Counted from the first letter of the stretch, positions 43,431 through 53,669 are shown. The stretch is 64,000 nucleotides of DNA from Streptomyces sp. Go-475 (GCF_003330845.1 NZ_CP026121.1:6119501-6183500); one strand, 5' to 3'. Notes: a model not told the origin generated them from the letters alone. Program-made: numbers and translations.

Positions 43431-46400
43431 CTAACGCTCCTGCTGGTGAGTGGGCCGTGGGAAGCTGCCGGTCTGGGTGGAGCCGGCCTGACGACCCTGT
43501 GCGATACCCCGACGGAGATTGGTCAGCCGGCCGCGCACGTCATCGGGGGCGCGCGAGACCTGAGGACCGCTCTGGTGCGATTGCTGCTGAGCCGTGCCCG
43601 GAACGAGGTTCGCCCGGGGCACCCGGCGAGGCAGGCCGGAGGTGGTGACACCGCCCGCGGCGGGCTGGCGGACGCGCTCGGCCTGGCGGACGAGGTCGTC
43701 GTTCGGCGAGGTACGCCAGCCTGCGGAGGCGGACCGCTGGGGACCGGTGGGTCCCTGCGGCTGTTGCGGGGCCGGAGCCGAGCCGTTGCTCTGCGGCTGC
43801 TGCTGCTCCTGCTGGCCGTGGAACCAGTTGGTCTCGAGCGTGTCGTACAGCGGCGTACGACCGTCGCCCGGGCCGGACGCCGGCGGCAGGGCCTCGGGCT
43901 CCTGCCGGGCGGGCCGGGCCTGCGGGGCGGGCGGGCGCGGGGCGCCGAAGTCGGACCCGCCCCGGGGACCGCCCGTCTGCGGCCGCTCGAACCGGCCCGT
44001 GCCCGCCGGGTCGGCCGGCGTGGCCGGACCGGGCAGGGTGGGCCGGCCGGAGCCGTTGTCCTGGCGCGGCGGGGCGTAGCCGGTGGAGTTGCCGTCCTGG
44101 CGGGGCGCCGGGTACTGGCCCGTGGAGCCGTTGTCGTAGGACTGCGGGCTCTGCGGTGCCGGGTACTGGCCGGTCGTGGGCGAGGTGTCGCGGCGGCCGT
44201 TCGGGGCGCCGAAGACGTCCGGGCGGACGAACGAGCCCTGCTGGCCGTTCGCGCCGGGGTCGGCGAACGGGTCCGACTGCTGCGGGCCGCCGAAGTCCTC
44301 ACCCGGCACGGCCGGGATCTCCGCCGTCGAGCCGGGGCCCTGGCGGTCGTCGATCCGCGGCATGGCCGACGTACGGGAGACGTCCGGCTCCTCATGCCCG
44401 CGCGGGGTGTCCAGCGAGGCACGCGGCACCGGCGGCTGGGCGTTCTCGTCGCTCCAGCTCGGCACGCGCGGCTGCGGGTCGCCACCGGGCAGCTCGGCGC
44501 GCGGGCCACCGCGCGGCGGCAACTGCGGCCGACGGCCCTGGCCCTGCTCGGCGTTGCCGCCCTGCTGCCGGCCCCGGCCGCCGCCGAAGGCGTCCTGGCC
44601 CTGCGGCCCGTTGGTGCCCGCGGCCTGAAGACCCTGCGGCGCACCCGGCGCCTGCCCGAACCCGGCGCCGGCCGGGGCGGGCCGGCCCTGCGCGGGGCCG
44701 CCCTGTTCGAAGGGGGAGTTGCCGGGGCCCTGGGGTCCGCGCGCTCCGCCCGGGGCTCCCGGACGGCCACCGTCCCCGTCGCGGCCGGGCAGCGCGGCGC
44801 GCGGGCCCTGGCCCTGGCCGAGCCGGCCACCGCCGGACGCACCGCCGCCGAAGGCACCGCCACCGGACGGACCGGCCCCGAGGGCACCGCCGCCCTGGCG
44901 GCACCGGCGGCCCGCCGGGCCGCGGCCGCACCCGCGGCGGCCTGCGCGGCGGCCGGACCGCCACCGCCGACCGGCGGCTGGCCGCCCTGCTTGGGCTGGG
45001 GCTTCTTGCCGCCCTGGGCGACGTCGACGGGCAGCATGACCAGCGCGGTCGTACCACCGGAGTCGGACGGGCGGAGCTGGATGCGGATGCCGTGGCGCTG
45101 CGAGAGGCGGCCGACCACGAACAGGCCCATGCGGCGGGAGACGGAGACGTCCACCGTCGGGGGAGAGGCGAGCCGCTCGTTGATCGCCGCGAGGTCCTCG
45201 GGGGAGAGGCCGATGCCGGTGTCGTGGATCTCGATCAGCACCCGGCCGTCGGGCAGGGCGTGACCGGTGACCTTGACCTTGGTCTGCGGCGAGGAGAACG
45301 AGGTCGCGTTCTCCAGCAGCTCGGCGAGCAGGTGCACGAGGTCGTTGACCACGCGGCCGGCGACCTCGGTCGTCGGCACCGAGGCGAGCTCGATGCGCTC
45401 GTACTGCTCCACCTCGGAGGCGGCGGCGCGGAGCACGTCGACCAGCGGGACCGGGCGGGTCCAGCGCCGGCCGGGCTCCTCACCGGCGAGGACGAGGAGG
45501 TTTTCACCGTTACGGCGCATACGCGTCGCGAGGTGGTCGAGCTTGAACAGCGAGGACAGCTGGTCCGGGTCGGCCTCGCGGGACTCCAGTTCGGAGATGA
45601 GCGACAGCTGACGCTGGATGAGGCCCTGGGAGCGGCGCGAGAGGTTGGTGAACATCGCGTTGACGTTGCCCCGCAGCAGGGCCTGCTCGGCGGCGAGGCG
45701 GACCGCCTCGCGGTGCACGTCGTCGAAGGCCGCGGCCACCCGGCCGATCTCGTCCCGGGAGTGCACACCGACCGACTCCACGGACGTGTCGACGTCCTGC
45801 GGGTCGGACTCGGACAGCTGCTTGACCAGCTCGGGCAGCCGGTCGGAGGCGACCTTGGTCGCGGTCTCCTCCAGCCGGCGCAGCGAGCGGATCATGGAGC
45901 GGGCCACGACGAAGGCGCCGACCAGCGACACACCGAGCACGAGCAGGATCAGCGCACCGGAGATGATCGCGTCGCGCTCGGTGGCGCTGCGCAGCTCGCG
46001 GGCCTTCTGTTCCATCTGCTCGAGCAGGGTGTGCTCGATGTTCTTCATCTGCTGGATCTTGGTGGAGCTGTCGTCCAGCCAGTCGCGGTAGGACCGCTTG
46101 TCCTGCTGGGCGAGACCGCTCGCGGAGACCAGGGCGCGGCCCGCGTAGGTGTCGGTCGCCTTGATCGTGGAGTTGCCGCCGTCCTCGATCGGCTTCAGCA
46201 GCTCGGCGGCGGCGTCCTCGCCGTAGATGCTCTTGAAGCTGCGGATCTCGGACTTCTGGCTCTCCAGGGCCGACTGGGCGTAGAGCCGGTCGTTCGGGGA
46301 GAGCTTGCCGGTCGTGGTGTTGCTCGCGGGCAGCGCCGCGGCGAGGGCCGCGCGCTGGATCGACGAGTACTCCTTGGCGGAGGAGAACGCGGCCAGCGCA

Positions 46401-47164
46401 CGCGTGCGCTGGATCATGTCCGGGTTGCTGGTCGCCTCGGCCATGTCCTGGGAGAGGTCGATCAGGCTCTCGATCAGACGGTGGTACGCCTCGATCGTCT
46501 GCGTGGAGTTGCCCTCGGAGGCGTAGGCGCCCTTGCGGATCTGCTCCAGGTCGCCCAGCTCACCGGCGATCTGGATGAGGTACTCGCGGACGCCCCTGAG
46601 GTTGCCGTCCTTGCTGGCAGTGTCGATCTCCTCGGACGCGTCGAGGAAGTTCTTGCGCGCCCGGTCGGTCTTCTCCCGAAGACCCTTGACCGTGAAGTCG
46701 GTCGCCTTGCCGCCGTGCGCGAGCGGGCCCGCCGACTGGTCGCGCTCCTCCTGGAGGGCGGCGGACAGCTCGGTGGCCTGCTTGGTCATGTCCGTCAGCA
46801 GCTTCATGTTGTCGAGCTGCTGGATGTCGTCCATGGACTGGTTGATGCGCAGCGCGCCCAGCGAGGTGGCCGCGACCACCGGGAGCGCGAGCAGCGACAC
46901 CAGTCGGGTGGAGATGCGCCAGTTGCGCAGGGCTATTCGCGGCCCGGGGCCGGTCGGACCGGCCGGCGGCTTCAGGGCCGGGGCCGGGCCCGCGGGCCCG
47001 GAGGGGGCCGACGCACCGGGGCGCCCCGGGCGCTCACCGCCGTCACCGGCCGGGCCCGGGTTCTGGGCGTGCTGGGGCGAGGGGCCGCCATTCATGGGGC
47101 CAGTCCCGCCGTGCGGCTCCGGCTCCGCCGAAGCGTTGCCATCCCTCTTGAAACGTCCCTGCAC
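43431..47164 (-). CDS. cvnA1: Conservon sensor histidine kinase-like protein CvnA1, with an apparent frameshift near 44897
   Basis: From GTG 47164 the frame encodes a disordered lead, TM1 (LVSLLALPVVAATSLGALRI), a NIT sensing domain, TM2 (IISGALILLVLGVSLVGAFV), HAMP, DHp-like helix (LDHLATRMRRNGENLLVLAG) and HATPase (LAELLENATSFSSPQ, IEIHDTGIGLS, RMGLFVVGRLSQRHGI). Past AAARRAAGAA (about 44897) this frame turns into Arg/Pro nonsense, while the frame ending at 43431 becomes a natural Gly/Pro/Gln-rich tail closing with SGLPRRVPRANLV and DDVRGRLTNLRRGI, the conserved CvnA ending. One missing C in GCCGCC(C)AGGGC restores a 1244-residue protein. The shift may be a real mutation or a sequence error. 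Confidence 0.85.
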
Positions 47165-47685
47165 TAGCGTCGCAACCTCTGGACCAGGCACCCCGTCGTC
47201 AGAACGGCGGAGCACGGTGTCGGCGTTCTGGGGACGCCCTGAGTACGCCCCCGTGGTGGTCGTTGGGTGACCGGCGCTGGCTCCCCCTTCTCGCCGCCAC
47301 TCGGCGCGTCTGTGCGCCCCCTGTGCGCCGGCTCGATCCTGCGGCGGTCCGTGAGATTCCAGCACAGCACAGGATCTCCAACAAGGCCCGTAGGCCAGGC
47401 CGTGACATAGGTGACACCGCGTGAGTGGGGAATCACCGGACGTAGAAGGTGGGTTCGCCCATTTCGGACGTATGCCCGCGAGTCGTCGAGCTGTGACGGG
47501 TGTCCCAGTCGCCATGATCAGGAGCGGAATGATGGCTTCAGTGGGCCAATGTCCGTTTCGTTGGGGCTACTCGCGAGTCCGGATTGACCGATTCGACCCC
47601 TGATCCGTGACAAAACTCACATGCTGATCATGGACCCTCGCCGACTGCGCCGGGAATCCCGTGTTTAGCCTGACGCTTTACAGAG
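47165..47685. promoter_or_regulatory. Long intergenic region between cvnA1 and the small peptide gene
   Basis: No gene is supported in this 520-bp stretch. It must hold the cvnA1 promoter (minus) and that of the small peptide (plus). A direct repeat GTGACA-TAG-GTGACA at 47402-47416 resembles a regulator site, and TAGCCT (47666-47671) is a possible -10 box for the plus-strand unit. The length of the region suggests regulation by several factors. Confidence 0.4.
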
Positions 47686-47769
47686 ATGGCAAAACCGACA
47701 ACCCGCGCCCTCGCGGGGGGCTCGCACCCTCGGGGCGCCCGTCACAGGACAGGGTCAAGTAAACAGTGA
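47686..47769 (+). CDS. Candidate upstream ORF (27 aa) overlapping the small peptide start
   Basis: ATG 47686 opens a 27-codon frame (MAKPTTRALAGGSHPRG...) that ends in a TGA overlapping the GTG at 47766 (GTGA). A hairpin CCCGCG-CCCT-CGCGGG (47702-47717) lies inside it. It could couple or attenuate translation of the following gene, or be chance. Confidence 0.3.
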   Translation: MAKPTTRALAGGSHPRGARHRTGSSKQ

Positions 47770-47957
47770 AGACGACGACGATGTTCCACAAGATCGCCAA
47801 CCCGCGACGCACGACGCTGGCGCACCTCGACGGCGCCGACGAACTGCAGACGCCGGAACTGCCGGAGCACCCCGTCGAACTCCCGGCCCAGACCGCCAAC
47901 CCCAAGCGCACCGTCCTCATGGAGATCCCCGTCGCGGCCACCGCGGCCGCGGAGTGA
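47766..47957 (+). CDS. Small peptide with internal repeat (63 aa), unknown function
   Basis: The frame reads MKTTTMFHKIANPRRTTLAH and closes at a TGA. Two related segments, ANPRRTTLAHLD and ANPKRTVLMEIP, flank an acidic, proline-rich middle (ELQTPELPEHPVELPAQT). There is no signal peptide, cysteine or membrane segment. GTG 47766 has AGGG 11 nt upstream and overlaps a short upstream frame; ATG 47781 is the alternative start. I do not recognise a family. Length, leader-like charge pattern and Pro/Ala-rich end allow a RiPP-precursor-like or adaptor peptide, but no maturation enzyme is adjacent. Coding bias is good throughout. Confidence 0.6.
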   Translation: MKTTTMFHKIANPRRTTLAHLDGADELQTPELPEHPVELPAQTANPKRTVLMEIPVAATAAAE

Positions 47958-48013
47958 CACCAGGCAGTACGCGTGCCGGCCGCCGAATGCTCACGGCGGC
48001 GGGATACGAACTT

Positions 48014-48046
48014 CGAGGGGCGCCCCCGGCGACGGGGCGCCCCTTC
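48014..48046. terminator. Palindromic hairpin after the small peptide gene
   Basis: GGGGCGCCCC occurs at 48017 and again after a 7-nt gap, giving a very stable hairpin with CGA/TCG extensions, 57 bp after the peptide stop. It fits a Streptomyces-type terminator without a T-run. Confidence 0.6.
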
Positions 48047-48110
48047 GTCGTGCGCGCGGCGGGCACTTCGTCATGCGCGCGGCGGGCACTTCGTCGTGCG
48101 CGCGGCCGGG
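48042..48110. repeat. Three tandem 23-bp repeats upstream of the FAH gene
   Basis: CTTCGTCGTGCGCGCGGC-type units start at 48042, 48065 and 48088 with an exact 23-bp period; the second has CAT for CGT and the last is slightly altered. They sit between the hairpin and the FAH gene. Confidence 0.8.
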
Positions 48111-48175
48111 CCCCCTCCCCGCGTTAGCCTGGAGCGTCAGACTCCAGCCGCTTCAGTCAAGGGGCCAAGCATCCC

Positions 48176-48952
48176 GTGCGCATCGCCAGATTCTCCATCG
48201 ACGGGAACGTCGCCTTCGGCGCCATCGAGGGCGAGAAGCAGGACGAGCTCGTCCTGGACATCATCAAGGGCATCCCGTTCGCGGACTACGAGCTCTCCGG
48301 CACGAAGGTGCCGGTCGCCAAGGTCAGGCTGCTGCCCCCGGTGCTGCCCAACAAGGTCGTGGCCTTCGGCCGCAACTACGCCGACCACGCCCGGGAGCTG
48401 GGCAACGAGGTCCCCGAGGCCCCCTTCGCCTTCTTCAAGCCGTCCACCTCGGTGATCGGCCCCGGCGACGACATCCAGTACCCCTCCTTCTCCTCCGAGG
48501 TGCACCACGAGGCCGAGCTGGCCGTGGTCATCGGCCGGATGTGCCGCGAGGTCCCGCGCGAGCGCGTCAAGGACGTGATCTTCGGCTACACCTGCGCCAA
48601 CGACATCACCGCCCGCGACGTCCAGAAGCGCGAGAAGCAGTGGGCCCGGGCCAAGGGCTTCGACAGCTCCTGCCCGCTCGGCCCCTGGGTGGAGACCGAC
48701 CTCGACCCCTCCGACCTGACCATCCAGCTCACGGTCAACGGCCAGCAGCGCCAGCTCGGCCGCACCAGCGAGATGATCCACTCCGTCGAGGACCTGATCG
48801 TCAACATCTCCGAGGCCATGACGCTGCTCCCCGGCGACGTGATCCTCACGGGCACCCCGGCTGGGGTCGGCCCCCTGAACGTCGGCGACGAGGTCGCCGT
48901 CACCATCGAAGGCATCGGCACTCTCACCAACAAGGTTGTCAAGCGTGGCTAG
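48176..48952 (+). CDS. Fumarylacetoacetate hydrolase-family protein
   Basis: The 258-residue protein is a FAH-fold enzyme: VVAFGRNYADHARELGNEVP, FFKPSTSVIGPGDDIQYP, and the metal ligands in HHEAELAVVIG (E-x-E) and GYTCANDITARDVQ (Asp). GDVILTGTPAGVGPLNVGD is the typical end. Members hydrolyse acylpyruvates or decarboxylate oxaloacetate; the substrate is not determinable here. The start is GTG 48176. It overlaps gltX by 8 bp. Confidence 0.9.
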   Translation: MRIARFSIDGNVAFGAIEGEKQDELVLDIIKGIPFADYELSGTKVPVAKVRLLPPVLPNKVVAFGRNYADHARELGNEVPEAPFAFFKPSTSVIGPGDDIQYPSFSSEVHHEAELAVVIGRMCREVPRERVKDVIFGYTCANDITARDVQKREKQWARAKGFDSSCPLGPWVETDLDPSDLTIQLTVNGQQRQLGRTSEMIHSVEDLIVNISEAMTLLPGDVILTGTPAGVGPLNVGDEVAVTIEGIGTLTNKVVKRG

Positions 48953-50429
48953 CGCACCCGGCACTCCAGTACGCGTCCGTTTCTGCCCCTCGCCCACCGG
49001 TAACCCCCACGTGGGCCTGGTGCGCACCGCCCTGTTCAACTGGGCGTTCGCCAAGCACCACCAGGGCACCCTGGTCTTCCGCATCGAGGACACCGACGCG
49101 GCCCGCGACTCCGAGGAGTCCTACACCCAGCTGCTCGACTCGATGCGCTGGCTGGGCTTCGACTGGGACGAGGGCCCCGAGGTCGGCGGCCCGCACGCGC
49201 CGTACCGCCAGTCGCAGCGCATGGACCTGTACAAGGACGTCGCGCAGAAGCTCCTGGACGGCGGCTACGCCTACCGCTGCTACTGCTCCCAGGAGGAGCT
49301 GGACACCCGCCGCGAGGCCGCCCGCGCCGCCGGCAAGCCCTCCGGCTACGACGGCCACTGCCGCGAGCTGACCGCCGCCCAGGTCGACGAGTACCAGGCC
49401 CAGGGCCGCGAGCCGATCGTCCGCTTCCGCATGCCCGACGAGACGATCACCTTCACCGACCTGGTCCGCGGTGAGCTGACCTTCACCCCGGAGAACGTCC
49501 CGGACTACGGCATCGTCCGCGCCAACGGCGCCCCGCTGTACACCCTGGTCAACCCGGTCGACGACGCCCTGATGGAGATCACCCACGTCCTGCGCGGCGA
49601 GGACCTGCTCTCCTCCACCCCCCGCCAGATCGCCCTGTACAAGGCGCTGATCGAGCTGGGCGTCGCCAAGGAGATCCCCTCCTTCGGCCACCTGCCGTAC
49701 GTGATGGGCGAGGGCAACAAGAAGCTCTCCAAGCGCGACCCGCAGTCCAGCCTGAACCTCTACCGGGAGCGCGGCTTCCTCCCCGAGGGCCTGCTCAACT
49801 ACCTCTCCCTGCTCGGCTGGTCCCTCTCGGCCGACCAGGACGTCTTCGGGATCGACGAGATGATCGCGGCGTTCGACATCGCCGACGTGAACCCGAACCC
49901 GGCCCGCTTCGACCTCAAGAAGTGCGAGGCCATCAACGGCGACCACATCCGCCTGCTGGACGTGAAGGACTTCACGGAGCGCTGCCGCCCGTGGCTCCAG
50001 GCGCCGTTCGCCCCGTGGGCCCCGGAGGCCTTCGACGAGGCGAAGTGGCAGGCGATCGCCCCGCACGCGCAGACCCGCCTCAAGGTGCTCTCCGAGATCA
50101 CCGACAACGTCGACTTCCTCTTCCTGCCGGAGCCGGTGGAGGACGAGGCCTCCTGGAACAAGGCCATGAAGGAGGGCTCGGACGCCCTGCTGCGCACGGC
50201 CCGCGAGAAGCTGGAGGCGGCCGACTGGACCTCCGCCGAGTCGCTGAAGGAGGCCGTCCTGGCCGCCGGCGAGGCCCACGGCCTCAAGCTCGGCAAGGCC
50301 CAGGCCCCGGTCCGCGTCGCGGTCACCGGCCGCACGGTCGGCCTGCCGCTGTTCGAGTCCCTGGAGATCCTGGGCAAGGAGAAGACCCTGGCCCGGATCG
50401 ACGCGGCGCTGGCGAAGCTGACCGCGTAA
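48945..50429 (+). CDS. gltX: Glutamyl-tRNA synthetase
   Basis: The 494-residue class I synthetase has the HIGH-equivalent PSPTGNPHVGLVRTALFNW at the N-terminus, RIEDTDAARDSEESY, and KLSKRDPQSS as the KMSKS loop, followed by an alpha-helical anticodon-binding region. It charges tRNA-Glu; in bacteria without GlnRS it also misacylates tRNA-Gln, which GatCAB then amidates, and no glnS is in this window. GTG 48945 with AAGG upstream is chosen; TTG 48936 is an alternative. A Gln/Glu tRNA array lies about 3.2 kb downstream. Confidence 0.96.
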   Translation: MASAPGTPVRVRFCPSPTGNPHVGLVRTALFNWAFAKHHQGTLVFRIEDTDAARDSEESYTQLLDSMRWLGFDWDEGPEVGGPHAPYRQSQRMDLYKDVAQKLLDGGYAYRCYCSQEELDTRREAARAAGKPSGYDGHCRELTAAQVDEYQAQGREPIVRFRMPDETITFTDLVRGELTFTPENVPDYGIVRANGAPLYTLVNPVDDALMEITHVLRGEDLLSSTPRQIALYKALIELGVAKEIPSFGHLPYVMGEGNKKLSKRDPQSSLNLYRERGFLPEGLLNYLSLLGWSLSADQDVFGIDEMIAAFDIADVNPNPARFDLKKCEAINGDHIRLLDVKDFTERCRPWLQAPFAPWAPEAFDEAKWQAIAPHAQTRLKVLSEITDNVDFLFLPEPVEDEASWNKAMKEGSDALLRTAREKLEAADWTSAESLKEAVLAAGEAHGLKLGKAQAPVRVAVTGRTVGLPLFESLEILGKEKTLARIDAALAKLTA

Positions 50430-50444
50430 CGACACGGTTCCCGT

Positions 50445-50475
50445 GAGGGCGGCGTCCGGTTCGGGCGCCGCCCTC
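50445..50475. terminator. Terminator after gltX
   Basis: GAGGGCGGCG pairs with CGCCGCCCTC across an 11-nt loop, and outer ACACGG/CCGTGT arms can extend it. It begins 15 bp after the gltX stop. Confidence 0.75.
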
Positions 50476-50597
50476 GCCGTGTCCGCCCAGCCGTCACCCG
50501 GAGTTCACCCTTCCGGCCAACTGCCGCTTCCCGCGGAGACGTTGGATACCCCCGTTGCACACGGTGCGCGTGTGCGCCCGGTACCGGGGGAGGGAAC

Positions 50598-52817
50598 ATG
50601 AGCCGTTCACGAAGACTCGTCCACGCGGCCGTCGGCGGGGTGGTGGCCCTGTCCTGCAGCGTGCTGACCGCACCCGCGCAGGCGGCTCCGGAGGCCGACG
50701 AGCCGGTGGGCACGGTACGGCTGGTCACGGAACAGCGCGTGACGGTCGACTACCCGTGGGCCGGCGCCTCCGGCTTCCAGTGGCGCCCGGCGACCGGCGG
50801 CACCGTCACCACGGTCGACTACCCGGACACCGTCCCGCCCGCGCACGCCGGCCCCGACGACCTGGCCACCGGCACCGACGTCGTGAACACCCGCGACGGC
50901 CAGAAGGTCACCCAGAAGCACCGCTCCACGGGCGCGACCGCCACCGTGCCGATCCCGACCGGCCAGACCTTCCGGGGGGCGGTGGGCTGGAGCGTGCTGA
51001 CCATGGACGGCACCGGCGCCCTGCACGTCCTGCGCTCCGTCGCCGACGGCCTCGCCACCGACATCCCTGTCACCGGCCTGCCGGCCGGCGCCCGCCCCAC
51101 CGCCTACCTCACCGGCGGCTCGGTCCGCCGCCTCGCGGTCGTCTACGCCCTGGACGGCAAGACGTCGGTCGGCCTGATCGACCTCGCGGACGGCACCTTC
51201 CGCACCTACGTCACCGGGGACACCGCGGCCCCGCAGGTCGCCTTCAACGACCGCTGGCTCGTCGCCGACTGGCAGGCGATCCGGGTGGACGCCGAGCCGG
51301 GCACCGAGCCCACCGCGCTCAGCAGGCACGACGCCCGGCTGGAGGCCGTCGTCGGTGATCAACTCCTGATCGGCAACCCGGGATTCGTCCAGGTCGGCAC
51401 CGAAGCCGCACTGTCCGCGCGCTCCCTGGTCACCGGCGCCGTCACCACCGTGCTCCCCTCGTCGTTCGGCGGGATCGGCCCGACTCTGGACGGCGGTGCC
51501 CTGGCCACGGCCGGTCCCTCCAGCCTCGACTGGAACGTCCACCGGATCACCCCCGACGACGCCGGCGGCCTCACCACCGAGAAGGTGGCCCGGCTCCCCG
51601 CCGCGGCGACCCAGGTGCAGGGACTGGCCGTCTCCGGCGGCGAGCTGTTCCTCTACGGCGCGACGCCGGGCGCCTCGTACCGCCACAGCGGCTTCCAGCT
51701 GGACGCCACCGGCCGGCCCGCCGGCCCCCAGACGCGCCGCAGCCCCGCGCAGAGCCCGACCACCTGCCTCACCGGCGACGCCGCCTGCCCCCAGCTGGAG
51801 GCCCTGGGCGACGGCCGGGTCGCCCACCTGTGGACCAACTTCGCGGGCCAGGAATCCGTCCTCGGCGTCGGCCTCGACGCCACCACCACCGTCAGCGCCC
51901 CCACGGACGGCGACTCCGGCGGCCGCATCGCCGGCAGCACCGGCCGCTACGTGCTCTACAACGGCGCCTCCGGCAAGCAGCGGATCATCGACTTCCCGCG
52001 CGGCACGACGAGCGGCACGACCACCCTCACCCGCGACCGCACCGCCGCCGCCGTCTGGGGCCAGACCCTGTGGGCCCCGGGCAGCAGCCAGGGCGCGGTC
52101 ACCGGCCGCAACCTCAAGACCGGTACGACCACCACCATCGCCACCGGCGCCCCCTGCACCCCCACCGACATCCAGGCCGTCAACACCTGGCTGTACTGGT
52201 CCTGCGGCAGCACCGCGGGCGTCTACGACCGCGCCACCCACCGGAAGATCACGGTCCCGGCCGACCACGGCCCGGCCCGCCTCGCCGACGGCTTCCTGCT
52301 CCGCGAGAACCGCACCACCCACGAACTGCTGCTCACCGACTTCCACACCGGCACCGCCACCACCCGCACCCTGGTGAAGCTGCCGGCCACGGACCAGAAC
52401 ACCGGCGGCAGCAACGGCCGCTGGGCCGTCGACCGCTTCGGCGGCCACATCGCCTACCTCAACGGCACCTACGGCGAGGTGTCGATCATTCCCAGCGGTG
52501 TCCCCGCCTCGCCCCTCGCGCAGATGGAGGCCCAGGTCTACTCGCCGACCGTGATCGGCAGGTCGTTCCCCTGGGCGCCGGTGTGGCAGCTGAACAAGCC
52601 GTCCACCTGGACCCTGACCCTCGCCACCGCCTCCGGCACGGTCCTGCGCACCCTGACCGGCGCCTCCACCGGAGCCGCCGTCCGCCCCGCCTGGGACGGC
52701 ACCACCGACAACGGCGGCGGCGTCACGGGCGGCACCTACACCTGGAAGCTCACCGCCCACCCCCGCGACGGCCAGGGGCAGGACCTCACCCTCTCCGGCA
52801 CCATGACGCTGGGCTGA
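50598..52817 (+). CDS. Large secreted protein with C-terminal FlgD-like Ig domain
   Basis: The 739-residue protein begins with a Sec signal peptide (RRLVHAAVGGVVALSCSVLT then APAQAA). The body (about 40-620) is made of repeated beta-strand units with LAVSGGELFLYGAT-like and GRYVLYNGASGKQR segments, probably propeller-like. The final 90 residues (TWTLTLATASGTVLRTLTG, WDGTTDNGGGVTGGTYTWKL) form a FlgD-type immunoglobulin-like domain. The ATG at 50598 has GGGGGAGGG upstream. Exported, role unknown. Confidence 0.8.
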   Translation: MSRSRRLVHAAVGGVVALSCSVLTAPAQAAPEADEPVGTVRLVTEQRVTVDYPWAGASGFQWRPATGGTVTTVDYPDTVPPAHAGPDDLATGTDVVNTRDGQKVTQKHRSTGATATVPIPTGQTFRGAVGWSVLTMDGTGALHVLRSVADGLATDIPVTGLPAGARPTAYLTGGSVRRLAVVYALDGKTSVGLIDLADGTFRTYVTGDTAAPQVAFNDRWLVADWQAIRVDAEPGTEPTALSRHDARLEAVVGDQLLIGNPGFVQVGTEAALSARSLVTGAVTTVLPSSFGGIGPTLDGGALATAGPSSLDWNVHRITPDDAGGLTTEKVARLPAAATQVQGLAVSGGELFLYGATPGASYRHSGFQLDATGRPAGPQTRRSPAQSPTTCLTGDAACPQLEALGDGRVAHLWTNFAGQESVLGVGLDATTTVSAPTDGDSGGRIAGSTGRYVLYNGASGKQRIIDFPRGTTSGTTTLTRDRTAAAVWGQTLWAPGSSQGAVTGRNLKTGTTTTIATGAPCTPTDIQAVNTWLYWSCGSTAGVYDRATHRKITVPADHGPARLADGFLLRENRTTHELLLTDFHTGTATTRTLVKLPATDQNTGGSNGRWAVDRFGGHIAYLNGTYGEVSIIPSGVPASPLAQMEAQVYSPTVIGRSFPWAPVWQLNKPSTWTLTLATASGTVLRTLTGASTGAAVRPAWDGTTDNGGGVTGGTYTWKLTAHPRDGQGQDLTLSGTMTLG

Positions 52818-52846
52818 GAGCGGGCAGCGGTGGGTACGGTCGGACC

Positions 52847-53578
52847 ATGAGCATCCACGCCGTGGTCTGGGACGTCGACGACACCCTCTTCGACTACACC
52901 ACCGCCGACCGCCTCGGCATGCGCGCCCACCTCGCGGCCGAGGGCCTGCTCGACGACTACGACACCGTCGAGCAGGCCCTCACCCGCTGGCGGGAGATCA
53001 CCGACCTGCAGTGGGCCCGCTTCGCCGCCGGAGAGGCCACCTTCGAGGACCAGCGCCGCGACCGCGTGCGGATGTTCGTCGGGCAGGAGCTGACCGACAC
53101 CGAGGCCGACGCGTGGTTCCAGCGCTACCTCGCCCACTACGAGGCGGTCTGGGCGCTGTTCCCGGACGTCCTGCCGGTCCTCGACGCCCTCGCCGCCAGC
53201 CACCGGCACGCGGTGCTCTCCAACTCCAGCCTCCACGTCCAGGACCGCAAACTGCGCGTCCTCGGCGTCCACGACCGCTTCGAGACCATCCTGTGCGCGG
53301 CGGAACTCGGCGTCTCCAAACCCGAGGCCGGCGCCTTCCACGCCGTCTGCGAGGCCCTCGCCCTCGCTCCGCACCAGGTGGCGTACGTCGGTGACCACCC
53401 GGAGATCGACGGGCGGGGCGCCGCCGACGCCGGGCTGTTGTCGGTGTGGATCGACCGCGGCGGCCTGTACGCCACGATCGAGGCGCCCGTCGGGCCGCAC
53501 CGCATCGCCTCCCTCGCCGAACTGCCCTCGCTCCTCGGCGCGGATACTCGTTTTGGAGCCCCGTCCACCTTCGGGTAA
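52847..53578 (+). CDS. HAD-superfamily hydrolase
   Basis: The 243-residue protein has the four HAD motifs: nucleophile Asp in VWDVDDTLFD (motif I), LSNSS (motif II), Lys in GVSKPEAGAF (motif III) and GDHPEIDGRGAADAG (motif IV). The helical cap lies between motifs I and II (residues 20-85). It is a phosphatase or dehalogenase-type HAD with unknown substrate. ATG 52847 is used; it precedes the tRNA array. Confidence 0.9.
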   Translation: MSIHAVVWDVDDTLFDYTTADRLGMRAHLAAEGLLDDYDTVEQALTRWREITDLQWARFAAGEATFEDQRRDRVRMFVGQELTDTEADAWFQRYLAHYEAVWALFPDVLPVLDALAASHRHAVLSNSSLHVQDRKLRVLGVHDRFETILCAAELGVSKPEAGAFHAVCEALALAPHQVAYVGDHPEIDGRGAADAGLLSVWIDRGGLYATIEAPVGPHRIASLAELPSLLGADTRFGAPSTFG

Positions 53579-53669
53579 TGTTCTTCCTGCGCCGCCGGGG
53601 AGCGGGCCGAAAGGCCGGAGCCCGGGGGAGCGAACTAGAACAAAACCCCCTCGGGGGCTTGCGTTCCAG

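Noticed and set aside
43523..44896. Continuation of the CvnA1 kinase frame to 43523 as the true C-terminus
   Set aside because: Composition becomes Arg/Pro-rich nonsense and the conserved CvnA ending is in the neighbouring frame, which also ends one base before cvnB1.
47421..47603. A 60-codon plus frame in the cvnA1 upstream region
   Set aside because: It overlaps the probable cvnA1 promoter, lacks a ribosome-binding site and matches nothing recognisable.
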